Of a DNA stretch of 64,000 bases, positions 54,009 through 63,733 are shown piece after piece. This stretch comes from Methanosarcina baikalica (GTDB lineage Archaea > Halobacteriota > Methanosarcinia > Methanosarcinales > Methanosarcinaceae). The notes beneath the pieces are model-generated. The model had not been told where the DNA came from. It made no database searches and worked only from the letters and a program-made list of their open reading frames with translations. The position numbers and the translations under genes were made by a program. Location: the NCBI RefSeq assembly GCF_031461075.1, contig NZ_JAVKPK010000002.1:62001-126000 (forward strand). Direction: 5' to 3'. Position 1 is the first letter of the stretch, and each line of letters opens with the position of its first letter.

Positions 54009-54150
54009 AATTTAATTCCGTTGATCTCGTTCCAGTAATTTGATTCCGTTAATCTCGTTCCAGTAATTTGATTCCGTTAATCTCGTTCCAGTAATTTGAT
54101 TCCGTTAATCTCGTTCCAGTAATTTAATTCCGTTAATCTCATTCCAGTAT
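54009..54150. repeat. 28-bp tandem repeat, about 5 copies
   Basis: A unit of the form attccgttaatctcgttccagtaatttg (see positions; 28 bp) repeats almost perfectly between about 54009 and 54150. It then fades into related AT-rich pieces (aatttaaat, aattcaaac) as far as about 54300. It lies between the hydrolase gene and a small membrane protein gene. Confidence 0.85.
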
Positions 54151-54376
54151 TTATTTCAAATAATCTTATTTCAATAATTTGATTCTAATAATTTAAATAT
54201 AATGATTTAAATCTAATACTCAAACCTTATAATTCAAACTTTCTAATTTAAATCTTGTAATTTAAATTTTATAATTCATACCTCATAATTCAGGTCTAAT
54301 TTTTAACTGAGATTAGACCCTGACTACGATGACATTCCCGGAATATTAATAATTGCCGTTCAGGAGAGTACACAGG

Positions 54377-54790
54377 TTGAGTAAGCAAAACCCAAAGTTA
54401 AAGTCCAGAAAGGAACCCGTAAATACTACTGAAGTTATTGCAGAAGGTTCCGTAGCGAACGTTGAGCCTCCAGAGAAGAAGAATCTGATTAAAGAAAGGA
54501 CGCCTGAGGAAAAGCAGAAAGAACATAGAGATGGAATTATAAAGACGATAGTAGCTTCAGTACTCGGAATACTGGCAGGAGTTTTAATCTTCAAACTGTA
54601 CGGGGCAGGAGAAGATAGGATCTGGTATGCCGTACTGATGATCATTATCGCACTCACGTATTTTATACAGAAGCTTATCTATCCTCAATTCAAGATCGAT
54701 ACCAAGGAATTTAAGGCAAAGGATTGGTTTTACGTGGAGTTTATAATCATTGATTTCTTCCTTGTTACCTGGACCCTGCTCTTGAATTGA
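54377..54790 (+). CDS. Small membrane protein of unknown function
   Basis: A 137-residue protein with a charged N-terminal half (KSRKEPVNTTEV...EEKQKEHRDG) and two to three hydrophobic segments (IIKTIVASVLGILAGVLIFKLY, WYAVLMIIIALTYFIQKLIY, FYVEFIIIDFFLVTWTLLL). The topology recalls archaeal EMC6-like proteins, but I cannot confirm it. I choose TTG 54377 since GGAGAG lies about 8 bases upstream. Confidence 0.65.
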   Translation: MSKQNPKLKSRKEPVNTTEVIAEGSVANVEPPEKKNLIKERTPEEKQKEHRDGIIKTIVASVLGILAGVLIFKLYGAGEDRIWYAVLMIIIALTYFIQKLIYPQFKIDTKEFKAKDWFYVEFIIIDFFLVTWTLLLN

Positions 54791-54811
54791 ATTCCACTTT
54801 CCTGAACTGCA

Positions 54812-54843
54812 AAAAAGGCTTTTCCCAGATCGAAAGCCTTTTT
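54812..54843 (+). terminator. Terminator hairpin after the small membrane protein gene
   Basis: AAAAAGGCTTT (54812-54822) pairs with AAAGCCTTTTT (54833-54843), ending in a T run, 22 bp after the stop codon. Confidence 0.65.
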
Positions 54844-55213
54844 ACACGGTCTCTTTTATTATCGGCTTTTACCTGCTCGATTCACCAAACTTATGTATGA
54901 CTTACCTATTTATTTTATAAACATCTTGAATAACTGATGTTTCATGCCTGTAATAGTCCAACGGTTCATATACCAGAGCAGGCATTTCATAACCGATAAC
55001 TGCTGTATATGTGCAATATCCTTCAATATGTTAGCCGTTACATTATCATATTGTCCTGCTGTGGTAACCGCTCTCTACTATAGCAAACATTTACATTGTT
55101 AAGCGCCGGGTTGCGCTTGTAAATCGCAGCAGCCGCTTCATTTAATTATGACGCTTCATTTAATCAAATATCTGTTAACAAATTAAAGAAAAACGTGATT
55201 ACGGGGACTAATA
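54844..55213. other. Intergenic region upstream of ABCE1
   Basis: About 370 bp without a supported gene. A short direct repeat gcttcatttaat occurs near 55134 and 55152. Confidence 0.3.
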
Positions 55214-56980
55214 ATGAGAATAGCTATACTCAATAAAGATAGGTGTCAGCCCAGACGGTGCAGCAAGGAGTGCGAAAAGTACTGCCCCAGGGTCCGGACA
55301 GGGGATGAGACAATTGTTTTTGAGGAAGACGGAAAGCCCGTCGTCTCAGAAGAACTCTGCGTGGGCTGTGGGATTTGCGTTAACAAATGCCCTTTTAAAG
55401 CCATTATGATCATAGGGCTTCCTGAAGCTCTGCAGGTGCCTACTCACAGGTACGGGCCAAACGGTTTTGCTCTCTTCGGGCTGCCTGTGCCGAGGATAGG
55501 AAAAGTGACGGGAATTCTTGGCCCTAACGGGATAGGGAAAAGCACGTCGGTCCAGATACTTTCCGGATCTTTGATCCCTAACTTCGGACAGGGAAAAGGC
55601 GATTGGGATACTGCGCTTGAACACTATGCGGGCACTGCGCTTCACGACTACTTCAAGGCTGTAGTGGATGGAAAAGTCCGGGTTTCCCAGAAACCCCAGT
55701 ATGTAGATCTGATCCCTAAAGCTTTCAAAGGCAAGACTTCCGAACTGCTCGAAAAAACCGACGAGAGGGGAATTCTGGATGAGCTTGTCGATTACCTTGA
55801 CTTGAAAAGCGTAATTGACAGAAAAATCTCGGAATTGAGTGGTGGAGAGCTGCAGCGCGTGGCAATTGCTGCATGTGCGTCAAAGGATGCCCAGTTCTAC
55901 TTCTTTGACGAAATCAGCCCTTACCTTGACATCTATCAGAGGATCAATGTTGCCCGCCTGATCCAGAAGATCTCAAAGGACAGGGCTGTGCTCGTGGTCG
56001 AGCATGATCTTGCAATTCTGGATATGCTTACAGACGTAATTCATATTGCCTACGGAGAACCTGCCGGCTTTGGTGTGATTACTCTCCCGAAAAGCGTACG
56101 TGTGGGAATTAACCAGTACCTTAAAGGCTACCTCCCTGAAGAAAATATAAGGATCCGGCCTGAGGCCATTAAGTTTGAGATCCATCCCCCAAGAGAAGCC
56201 TCACAGATTAAGTCCATGGTTACCTTCAATGGCTTTTCAAAGAAATTCGGGGATGGTTTCTCTCTGAAAGCCACAGGCGGCAGCCTTCGGGAAGGTGAGG
56301 TGCTTGGGATAGTGGGCCCTAATGGAATAGGAAAGTCAACCTTCGTAAAAGTCCTTGCCGGGGAAATAAAACCTGATGACGGAAATCCCGGGATAGAAGT
56401 AAAAATCTCTTACAAGCCTCAGTACATTAAAGCTGATATACCTTTGACCGTGCAGGATTTCCTGCGCGGCATCTCAAAACGGTTCGGGACCAGCTATTAT
56501 GAGGTTGAGATTTCAAACCCCCTCCAGCTTGAAAAGATTTATGACAGCCTGCTTAGTGATCTGAGCGGCGGAGAACTGCAGAGAGTTGCTATTGCAGCCT
56601 GCCTGTCTCATGAAGCCGACCTCTATATTCTGGACGAGCCGAGCGCCCACCTTGATGTAGAACAGCGTTCTATGGTCACAAAGGTTCTGAACCGGTTTGC
56701 CGAGAATAACCAGAAGACAGCCCTGGTCGTTGACCATGACATCTATATGATCGATATGTTGAGTCAACGCCTTATGGTTTTTGAAGGCACGCCTTCGGTA
56801 TACGGTGAAGCACACGGCCCGTTCAGCATGGAAACCGGTATGAACAAATTCCTTAAAAACCTGGGCATAACTTTCCGCAGGGATGAAGAGACAAGGCGTC
56901 CGCGTGTCAATAACCTCGGCTCAAGGCTTGACCGGGAACAGAAGGAAAGCGGAAATTATTATTATTCGGCAAACAGTTGA
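55214..56980 (+). CDS. Ribosome recycling ATPase ABCE1/Rli1
   Basis: A 588-residue twin-ABC protein that splits ribosomes after termination. The N-terminus holds two iron-sulfur clusters (CQPRRCSKECEKYCP and CVGCGICVNKCPF). Two ABC domains follow, each with Walker A GPNGIGKST (about 107 and 370) and signature LSGGELQRVAIAA, then Walker B FFDEISP/ILDEPSA. It is full-length and universal in archaea. Confidence 0.97.
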   Translation: MRIAILNKDRCQPRRCSKECEKYCPRVRTGDETIVFEEDGKPVVSEELCVGCGICVNKCPFKAIMIIGLPEALQVPTHRYGPNGFALFGLPVPRIGKVTGILGPNGIGKSTSVQILSGSLIPNFGQGKGDWDTALEHYAGTALHDYFKAVVDGKVRVSQKPQYVDLIPKAFKGKTSELLEKTDERGILDELVDYLDLKSVIDRKISELSGGELQRVAIAACASKDAQFYFFDEISPYLDIYQRINVARLIQKISKDRAVLVVEHDLAILDMLTDVIHIAYGEPAGFGVITLPKSVRVGINQYLKGYLPEENIRIRPEAIKFEIHPPREASQIKSMVTFNGFSKKFGDGFSLKATGGSLREGEVLGIVGPNGIGKSTFVKVLAGEIKPDDGNPGIEVKISYKPQYIKADIPLTVQDFLRGISKRFGTSYYEVEISNPLQLEKIYDSLLSDLSGGELQRVAIAACLSHEADLYILDEPSAHLDVEQRSMVTKVLNRFAENNQKTALVVDHDIYMIDMLSQRLMVFEGTPSVYGEAHGPFSMETGMNKFLKNLGITFRRDEETRRPRVNNLGSRLDREQKESGNYYYSANS

Positions 56981-57009
56981 GTGTTTTTCTAAAAATCTCA
57001 AAAATCGGG

Positions 57010-57028
57010 GTTCCCTCACACAGGGAAC
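57010..57028 (+). terminator. Hairpin after ABCE1
   Basis: GTTCCCT (57010-57016) pairs with AGGGAAC (57022-57028), 30 bp after the stop codon. The T run after it is short, so this could be a 3'-end stabiliser. Confidence 0.4.
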
Positions 57029-57114
57029 TCAGACTTTTGCAGTATGGTAATTTCCGGCATTAGCTTGAGATTTCAAAATAGATTTTTATCTAATGTGTGA
57101 GTTGCTGGTTTTCA

Positions 57115-59304
57115 ATGAAGATACAAAGTCTCGATCTGCCCGACGAAGTAAAACGTTTTTATCTTGATTCCGGGATTCTGGAACTTTATCCCCCTCAGGC
57201 GGAAGCAGTGGAAAAAGGACTGCTTGAAGGAAAAAACCTGCTTGCTGCAATTCCAACTGCCTCAGGGAAGACTCTCCTTGCCGAGTTTGCGATGTTGAAA
57301 TCTATTCAGGCAGGAGGAAAGGCGCTCTATATCGTACCTCTCAGGGCTCTTGCTTCTGAAAAGTTCAGGCGGTTTCAGGAATTTTCGGAACTTGGAATAA
57401 GGGTCGGGATTTCCACAGGGGATTATGACCTGCGGGACGAGGGGCTCGGGGTAAATGACATTATCGTTGCCACATCGGAAAAGACCGATTCTCTGCTCAG
57501 GAACGAAACTGCCTGGATGCAGAAAATCTCGGTTGTTGTAGCAGATGAGGTGCACCTTATCGATTCTGCGAACAGGGGGCCTACGCTTGAGGTCACCCTT
57601 ACAAAACTTCGGAAAATAAATCCATCCTGCCAGATCCTGGCGCTGTCTGCAACAGTGGGGAATGCCGATGAACTTGCAGCCTGGCTGGAAGCCGAACTTG
57701 TAGTAAGCGAATGGAGGCCGACCGAACTTCTCGAAGGGGTACTGTTTAATGGGATTTTCTATTGCAGGGATAAGGAAAAACTTATTGAACAACCCACAAA
57801 AGACGAATCCATAAACCTCGCGCTGGATACCATCAGGGAAGGCGGGCAGTGCCTGGTTTTTGAAAGCAGCAGGAAAAACTGCATGGCTTTTGCAAAGAAG
57901 GCAGCTTCAGCGGTTAAAAAGACCCTCTCAGCAGAAGACAGTGAAGCCCTGGCCTGGATCGCAGATGAGATTCTCGAAAATAGTGAAACCGATACTTCAA
58001 CGACCCTCGCAGCCTGCATCCGTTCAGGGACTGCTTTTCATCATGCAGGCCTTACCACGCCTCTAAGGGAACTTGTGGAGGGTGGCTTCAGGGAAGGAAA
58101 AATCAGGCTGATTTCAAGCACTCCTACCCTTGCAGCCGGGCTCAACCTGCCTGCCAGGCGCGTAATTATCAGAAGTTACCGGCGCTATTCTTCTGAAAGC
58201 GGGATGCAACCTATTCCCGTACTCGAGTACAAGCAGATGGCAGGAAGGGCAGGAAGGCCAAGGCTTGACCCGTATGGAGAAGCTGTGCTTCTTGCAAAAT
58301 CGTATGAGGAATTTGTTTTCCTGTTTAAGAAATATATCGAGGCAGATGCCGAAGATATTTGGTCCAAGCTCGGAACCGAAAATGCCCTCAGGACTCATGT
58401 GCTTTCTACAATTTCCAACGGCTTTGCGCGGACAAAGGAAGAACTCATGGATTTTCTTGAGGCAACATTTTTCGCTTTTCAGTATTCGAACTTCGGGCTT
58501 TCGACGGTTGTGGAAGAATGCCTTACCTTTTTGCAGCAGGAAGAGATGCTTGAGAGCACAGATGCTCTTGTTCCTACAAATTTCGGGAAACTTGTCTCAC
58601 GGCTGTATATAGACCCTCTTTCTGCCGCCCGGATTGCAAAGGGCCTGAGAGAAGCAGAAAACTTGACTGAGCTTACCCTGCTGCATCTGGTCTGCAGTAC
58701 GCCTGATATGCGCCTGCTGTACATGCGGAACCAGGACTATCAGGAGATCAACGATTATGTAATGGCTCACGCCAACGAGTTCGTAAAGGTCCCGAGTCCC
58801 TTTGATATTACTGAATATGAATGGTTCCTGGGAGAAGTCAAGACTTCTCTTCTCCTTGTTGACTGGGTCCGTGAAAAATCTGAAAATGAGATTTGCTTGA
58901 AGTTTGGCATAGGGGAAGGCGACATTCGTGCAATTGCGGATATTGCGGAATGGATTATGCATGTGGCTACCCAGCTTGCCAGGCTCCTTGACTTCAAAGG
59001 GGCAAGAGAAGCTGCAGAACTTGAAAAGCGGATCCATTACGGAGCAGGCCCGGAATTAGTGGATTTGCTTGATATCAGAAGCATTGGGCGCGTGAGAGCA
59101 AGGAGACTTTACGAAACAGGCTTCAGGTCAACGGCAGACCTTGCAGGGGCTGATCCGGAAAAAGTGGCTGCTCTTTTGGGGCCGAAGGTTGCGGAAAGGA
59201 TCTTTAAGCAGATAAGAACAAGAGGGGAAGTCCCTGAAATTGAGGAGCCTGAAACTCCTGGAAAAAGCTCTTCTTCAGGGCAAAGGACAATCAATGATTA
59301 TTAA
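57115..59304 (+). CDS. hel308: Hel308 superfamily 2 DNA helicase
   Basis: A 729-residue Ski2-like helicase acting at stalled replication forks. Motif I is AIPTASGKTLLAEF (about 45-58), motif II DEVH (about 144-147), motif III LSATVGN, motif VI QMAGRAGRP. A ratchet domain and C-terminal helix-hairpin-helix (LLDIRSIGRVRARRLYETGFRSTADLAGAD) follow. It starts at ATG 57115 (MKIQSLDLPDEV), giving the family's usual length. Confidence 0.95.
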   Translation: MKIQSLDLPDEVKRFYLDSGILELYPPQAEAVEKGLLEGKNLLAAIPTASGKTLLAEFAMLKSIQAGGKALYIVPLRALASEKFRRFQEFSELGIRVGISTGDYDLRDEGLGVNDIIVATSEKTDSLLRNETAWMQKISVVVADEVHLIDSANRGPTLEVTLTKLRKINPSCQILALSATVGNADELAAWLEAELVVSEWRPTELLEGVLFNGIFYCRDKEKLIEQPTKDESINLALDTIREGGQCLVFESSRKNCMAFAKKAASAVKKTLSAEDSEALAWIADEILENSETDTSTTLAACIRSGTAFHHAGLTTPLRELVEGGFREGKIRLISSTPTLAAGLNLPARRVIIRSYRRYSSESGMQPIPVLEYKQMAGRAGRPRLDPYGEAVLLAKSYEEFVFLFKKYIEADAEDIWSKLGTENALRTHVLSTISNGFARTKEELMDFLEATFFAFQYSNFGLSTVVEECLTFLQQEEMLESTDALVPTNFGKLVSRLYIDPLSAARIAKGLREAENLTELTLLHLVCSTPDMRLLYMRNQDYQEINDYVMAHANEFVKVPSPFDITEYEWFLGEVKTSLLLVDWVREKSENEICLKFGIGEGDIRAIADIAEWIMHVATQLARLLDFKGAREAAELEKRIHYGAGPELVDLLDIRSIGRVRARRLYETGFRSTADLAGADPEKVAALLGPKVAERIFKQIRTRGEVPEIEEPETPGKSSSSGQRTINDY

Positions 59305-59521
59305 TTCTACCTGCCTTATTTTTTATTTTTTAACATTTTAATTTTTTTCTTGCGTTTTTAGTTTTTTATTAACGGGCTTGATAAGGGATAAAATATTAAA
59401 TGAGGGCAGGGATTTTAATGGGACTGAATTATCAGGTATCAGTTTACATAAGATTTTCAGATTTCAATTTGAGCTTTCAATTCGTATCAAGTTTTATCAG
59501 GTTCTTTCAGAGATGATAATC

Positions 59522-60814
59522 ATGTTATTCAAAAAGTTGTCTGATGTTTCGGAAGTTGAAATGCAGAAAATGTTTTCCCGGGGGTCCGGACTTGAAGATG
59601 TATCAAAAACCGTTTCAGCCGTACTTTCGGATGTGCGTATGAAAGGAGATGCAGCAGTCAGGGAATATACAGCTAAATTTGATAAAGTTGAACTTGCAGA
59701 TTTTGAAGTAAGTGAGGAGGAGTTTGAGAAGGCTTTTTCCTGCATCACCCCTGAACTTCTGGGCCACCTTAAATCCGCAGCTGCGAACATCCGGGCTTTC
59801 CATGAAGCTCAACTTCCCGAGGCTACTTGGTTTATGGAACTTAAACCCGGGATTGTGCTGGGTCAGAAGGCAACACCTCTGGAAAGTGTGGGCGCCTATG
59901 CTCCGGGAGGTCGGGCTTCCTATCCTTCAACCGTGCTAATGACTGTAATCCCTGCCAGGGTTGCAGGAGTAGAAAAGGTTATAGTGTGCACACCTCCGAG
60001 GGCTGATGGTTCTGTGCATCCGCTGACGCTTATTGCCGCAAAGGTTGCAGGAGCGGATAAAGTCTTCAAGGTTGGCGGCGTGCAGGCAATAGGGGCAATG
60101 GCTTATGGCACTGAAACTGTCCAGAAAGTGGACAAAATCGTAGGTCCGGGAAATGTTTTTGTCACGTCTGCCAAAATGCAAATCAGGAACGTTGCAGAGA
60201 TCGACTTTCCGGCAGGCCCCAGTGAAGTACTTATTATCGCAGACGAATCGGCAGATGCTGTTATGGCTGCTTCGGATATTATAGCTCAGGCAGAGCATGA
60301 CCCAAGTTCAGTTTCAATACTTGTCACAACCTCAGATGCGCTTGCAGAAGCTGTAAAAAGAGAAGTGCTTGTTCAGGCTGAACAGGCTGCAAGAAACAGT
60401 ATTGTAAAGGCAGCTCTTGAAAATGCCGCAATTCTTACCGCAGATTCCCTCGAACAGTGTATTGGCTTCAGCAATAAATTTGCTCCCGAACACCTTGAGA
60501 TTATGGTATCAAATTCAGATTTCGTACTTGACAGAATAAAAAACGCAGGGTCGATTTTTATAGGGAACTATGCTCCGGTGCCTGTCGGGGATTACGCTTC
60601 AGGGACAAATCATGTGCTTCCTACTGCCGGATATGCGAAAGTTTATTCAGGTCTAAATATAAACCACTTTCTTAAATACTCAAGTATCCAGAAAATCAGC
60701 AAGAGTGGGCTTGAAAGTTTGAAAGAAACTATTATCGCATTAGCCGAGGAAGAGGGTCTACAGGCCCATGCTGATGCTATTAGGACTCGTTTCGGGTATA
60801 AACCCTCTAAATAA
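59522..60814 (+). CDS. hisD: Histidinol dehydrogenase
   Basis: A 430-residue enzyme for the last two steps of histidine synthesis. Visible are PGGRASYPSTVLM, KVGGVQAIGAMAYGTETVQKVDKIVGPGNVFV, the zinc site region AEIDFPAGPSEVLIIADE, AQAEHDPSSVSI, and NKFAPEHLEI. I take ATG 59522 (MLFKKLSDV) as the start; the frame upstream has no family match. Other his genes are not in the window. Confidence 0.95.
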   Translation: MLFKKLSDVSEVEMQKMFSRGSGLEDVSKTVSAVLSDVRMKGDAAVREYTAKFDKVELADFEVSEEEFEKAFSCITPELLGHLKSAAANIRAFHEAQLPEATWFMELKPGIVLGQKATPLESVGAYAPGGRASYPSTVLMTVIPARVAGVEKVIVCTPPRADGSVHPLTLIAAKVAGADKVFKVGGVQAIGAMAYGTETVQKVDKIVGPGNVFVTSAKMQIRNVAEIDFPAGPSEVLIIADESADAVMAASDIIAQAEHDPSSVSILVTTSDALAEAVKREVLVQAEQAARNSIVKAALENAAILTADSLEQCIGFSNKFAPEHLEIMVSNSDFVLDRIKNAGSIFIGNYAPVPVGDYASGTNHVLPTAGYAKVYSGLNINHFLKYSSIQKISKSGLESLKETIIALAEEEGLQAHADAIRTRFGYKPSK

Positions 60815-60915
60815 TATTCCGGCTAATCGATATGTATTTAAAATGTAAATGCGTAAACAAAATTCGAGATTTAAATAAATAAAAATTTGATTCTAAATAT
60901 ATGAGTGGGGTTAGT

Positions 60916-61323
60916 ATGAAAATCAGAGTAGTTAGTTCACGGGAGGAAATTCCTACCCTAAATCCGAACGAGAAGGTTATCCACCTTGCTTTCAGACCGT
61001 CTAATAGGGATGTATTCATGCTTGCGGAAACATGCCCGAAGATTGAAGCAATACAGCTTCCTAAATCTTACAGAAGGACTGTTTCTAAGTCAATTGAAAT
61101 GTTCCTGGAGATGCAGAAGATAAATCTTCTGGAAGGAGATGTCTGGGGCCACAGGAAGGATATAAACGAATACTATAATGTTTCCCAGAATGTAATGGAA
61201 AAGATTCAGGAATTAAAAGCCGATCGTTTTACCAATGAGGTTATTGCCGAAAAGCTTTCGAGAGAAAGCAAGTTGAATTCGGACATGATCCTCTACATCC
61301 TGAGCAAGAAAATCGTAGACTGA
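60916..61323 (+). CDS. DUF1699-like protein, paralogue 2
   Basis: A 135-residue protein matching paralogue 1 along its full length (VSSREEIPTLNPNEKVIHLAFRPSNRDVFMLAETCPKIEAIQLPKSY, EGDVWGHRKDINEYY). The same HTH-like C-terminus is present, with more change (NEVIAEKLSRESKLNSDMILYIL). I prefer ATG 60916 over 60901 by alignment with its paralogues. It stands 570 bp before paralogue 3. Confidence 0.8.
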   Translation: MKIRVVSSREEIPTLNPNEKVIHLAFRPSNRDVFMLAETCPKIEAIQLPKSYRRTVSKSIEMFLEMQKINLLEGDVWGHRKDINEYYNVSQNVMEKIQELKADRFTNEVIAEKLSRESKLNSDMILYILSKKIVD

Positions 61324-61891
61324 CCGGTTGCTAATTTTGTCATTTTTCCGAGAAAATCCTGCTTTCAGGCTGTATCCCGTGAAAAGTGGCAGAAGTATAG
61401 ATGTTTCTTTAAAGAAGGATCAAAAATCTTTTCATAAATTTCTGATCCTTCTCTTCAGGATGGAATTCCGGGTTGGAACTTCCATCCGATATTTGGTTTT
61501 TTTCTATTTCTCTGAGCTTGTTAACTCCGGCTTTTGTTAGTTTTCAAAGAAAGAGCTCTTATTTTATGAGAGAATTCCGTTACATTCTCAGATAGCCAGA
61601 CTCCGGTACTATACCTAATTTCATTGAAAGTCATACCCTCTTTTAGGAGAATCTCTATATTTATTCTCAAATATTTATTATTTTAGTAGAAATTAATTTA
61701 CAAAATCCAAGGACATGGAATTCCTTATGTCTTTATCTTAATATTTGCCTCTATTTTTCCGTAAGTCTTTTTTCAAACATTCTCTACTAAATAGGACGAA
61801 GGGGGATGATTATACACAGAAAAATATTTAAATAAAGTCGTATAATTTATTTTATTGATTCTTTAATTTATTCTAGGGTCTGGGGATTTGT
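61324..61891. other. Intergenic region between DUF1699 paralogues 2 and 3
   Basis: About 570 bp without a supported gene. AT-rich promoter-like DNA (aaaatatttaaataaag) lies near 61830 ahead of paralogue 3. Confidence 0.35.
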
Positions 61892-62305
61892 ATGAAGATA
61901 AGAGTTGTCAGTTCAAGAAATGAAATTCTCTCGCTGAATCCAAATGAAAAGGTTGTTCACTTGTCGTTTCGGCCTTCAAATAAAGATATCTTCCTGCTTG
62001 TTGAGACCTGTCCGAAGCTGGAAATAATTCAGGTACCCAAATCATACAAAAAGACGGTTTCGAGAGCTATAGAAATGTTTCTGGAAATGCAAAAAGTGCA
62101 GCTGCTCGAAGGGGATGTATGGGGACACAGGAAAGATATTAACGAGTACTATGTTTTCCCTCAGTCCTTAATGATGAAAATAAGAAGCCTGAAAGCTGAA
62201 GGAATTCCCGGGGAAAACATTGCGGAAAAAGTATCAAGGGAACACCAGCTTAACCCGAAAATGGTCACTTACATTCTTAATAGAAAGCAGTTAGAACCAG
62301 ATTAA
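61892..62305 (+). CDS. DUF1699-like protein, paralogue 3
   Basis: A 137-residue protein, closest in pattern to the two others (VSSRNEILSLNPNEKVVHLSFRPSNKDIFLLVETCPKLEIIQVPKSY; EGDVWGHRKDINEYY; NIAEKVSREHQLNPKMVTYIL). The three paralogues share invariant blocks on which function presumably rests. Convergent with trpB2. Confidence 0.8.
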   Translation: MKIRVVSSRNEILSLNPNEKVVHLSFRPSNKDIFLLVETCPKLEIIQVPKSYKKTVSRAIEMFLEMQKVQLLEGDVWGHRKDINEYYVFPQSLMMKIRSLKAEGIPGENIAEKVSREHQLNPKMVTYILNRKQLEPD

Positions 62306-62368
62306 GTTTTAATAAAAACCTTCTTCCGATGTAGCAATGCCAGGGGACTTGTAAAAGCCTTAAATATT

Positions 62369-62395
62369 AGGATGCCTTAAAGCATCCTGTTTTAA
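62369..62395. terminator. Hairpin between DUF1699 paralogue 3 and trpB2
   Basis: AGGATGC (62369-62375) pairs with GCATCCT (62382-62388) with a T run after it on the plus strand. It lies between convergent genes. Confidence 0.6.
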
Positions 62396-62434
62396 TTCAA
62401 TTTTTCATATTTTATTCGACTTTTTCCGGTTGTT

Positions 62435-63733
62435 TCAGACAAGTTCCTTGTTGAAATATTTATCATAGGAACTCATGTCAAAATGCCCGTGCCCGCTCAG
62501 GTTAAAGAGGATTGTTTTTTCTTCTCCTGTCTGCTTGCATTTGAGGGCTTCGTCGATTGCGCAACGGATAGCATGGGAAGATTCAGGGGCAGGAATCACG
62601 CCTTCAGTGCGCGCAAACTGCACAGCCGCATCAAATACCGGGTACTGGTCATATGAAACAGCTTCAATAAGCCCTTCAGCGCAGAGTTTACTGATTATTG
62701 GAGAGTCTCCATGGTAGCGAAGCCCGCCAGCATGGATGGCAGGAGGTACATGCTTGTGGCCCAGAGTATACATTTTTAGAAGCGGGGTCATTTCAGCTGT
62801 GTCTCCGAAGTCGTACCTGTATTCCCCTTCTGTCAGGGTCGGACAGGCCGAAGGCTCGACTGCTATTATTCTTGCATTGTGCATTCCCTTAATTCTGTCT
62901 TTTATGAATTCAAGGGCTATTCCCGCAAGGTTGCTTCCTCCTCCGCAGCATCCTATGACTATATCAGGGTAGGTTTCAACCTGTTCAAGCTGCTTTTTGC
63001 TTTCAGCCCCGATTACGGTTTGGTGGAGCACAACATGATTGAGCACGCTTCCGAGAGAGTATTTCGTGTTATCATGAGCTACTGCATCCTCTACAGCTTC
63101 ACTGATCGCTATCCCCAAACTTCCTGGGGTTTCCGGCTGCTCCTTGAGGATTTTTCTCCCGAATTCCGTATCCGGGCTAGGGGAAGGCACGACATTCCCT
63201 CCCCAAATTGTCATTAGAGACTTCCGATAGGGTTTCTGGTAATAGCTGGAACGTACCATATAGACTTTACACTGGATATCGAAGTAGTTGCAGGCAAGAG
63301 ACAATGCACTTCCCCACTGCCCTGCGCCGGTTTCGGTTGTTATTCTCTCGGTTCCCTCTTTCATATTATAGTAAGCCTGGGCAATTGAGGTATTTGTCTT
63401 ATGGCTGCCTGCAGGGCTTACACCTTCATGTTTGTAGTATATCTTTGCTGGAGTTTTGAGAAACTTTTCCAACCTGTGAGCCCTGTAAAGGGGACTGGGC
63501 CTCCAGAGCCTATATATCTCGAGTACCTCTTCAGGGATGTCGATATATCTCTCATTGCTCATCTCCTGCTTGATGATGGCTTTTGGAAAAATTGGCTCAA
63601 GAGCATCTGGGCTTATAGGCTCCCAGGTCCTGGGATCAAGAGGCGGGTCAATAGGAGAAGATAAGTCTGAAAGGACATTATACCACTGCTTAGGCATTTC
63701 GTTTTCGTCAAGGATGATCTTGGTCTGTTCCAT
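62435..63733 (-). CDS. trpB2: Tryptophan synthase beta subunit, TrpB2 type
   Basis: A 432-residue PLP enzyme of the long TrpB2 group. The N-terminus is longer than in TrpB1, and RPSPLYRAHRLEK precedes the PLP lysine in SPAGSHKTNTSIAQ (K112); the phosphate loop is GCCGGGSNLAG. TrpB2 proteins often act without a TrpA partner, and their physiological role is not settled. No other trp gene is near. Confidence 0.9.
   Translation of the reverse strand: MEQTKIILDENEMPKQWYNVLSDLSSPIDPPLDPRTWEPISPDALEPIFPKAIIKQEMSNERYIDIPEEVLEIYRLWRPSPLYRAHRLEKFLKTPAKIYYKHEGVSPAGSHKTNTSIAQAYYNMKEGTERITTETGAGQWGSALSLACNYFDIQCKVYMVRSSYYQKPYRKSLMTIWGGNVVPSPSPDTEFGRKILKEQPETPGSLGIAISEAVEDAVAHDNTKYSLGSVLNHVVLHQTVIGAESKKQLEQVETYPDIVIGCCGGGSNLAGIALEFIKDRIKGMHNARIIAVEPSACPTLTEGEYRYDFGDTAEMTPLLKMYTLGHKHVPPAIHAGGLRYHGDSPIISKLCAEGLIEAVSYDQYPVFDAAVQFARTEGVIPAPESSHAIRCAIDEALKCKQTGEEKTILFNLSGHGHFDMSSYDKYFNKELV

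Noticed and set aside
54009..54150. Regular repeats considered as a CRISPR array
   Set aside because: The units are directly adjacent with no spacers, so it is a tandem repeat, and no cas gene is in the window.
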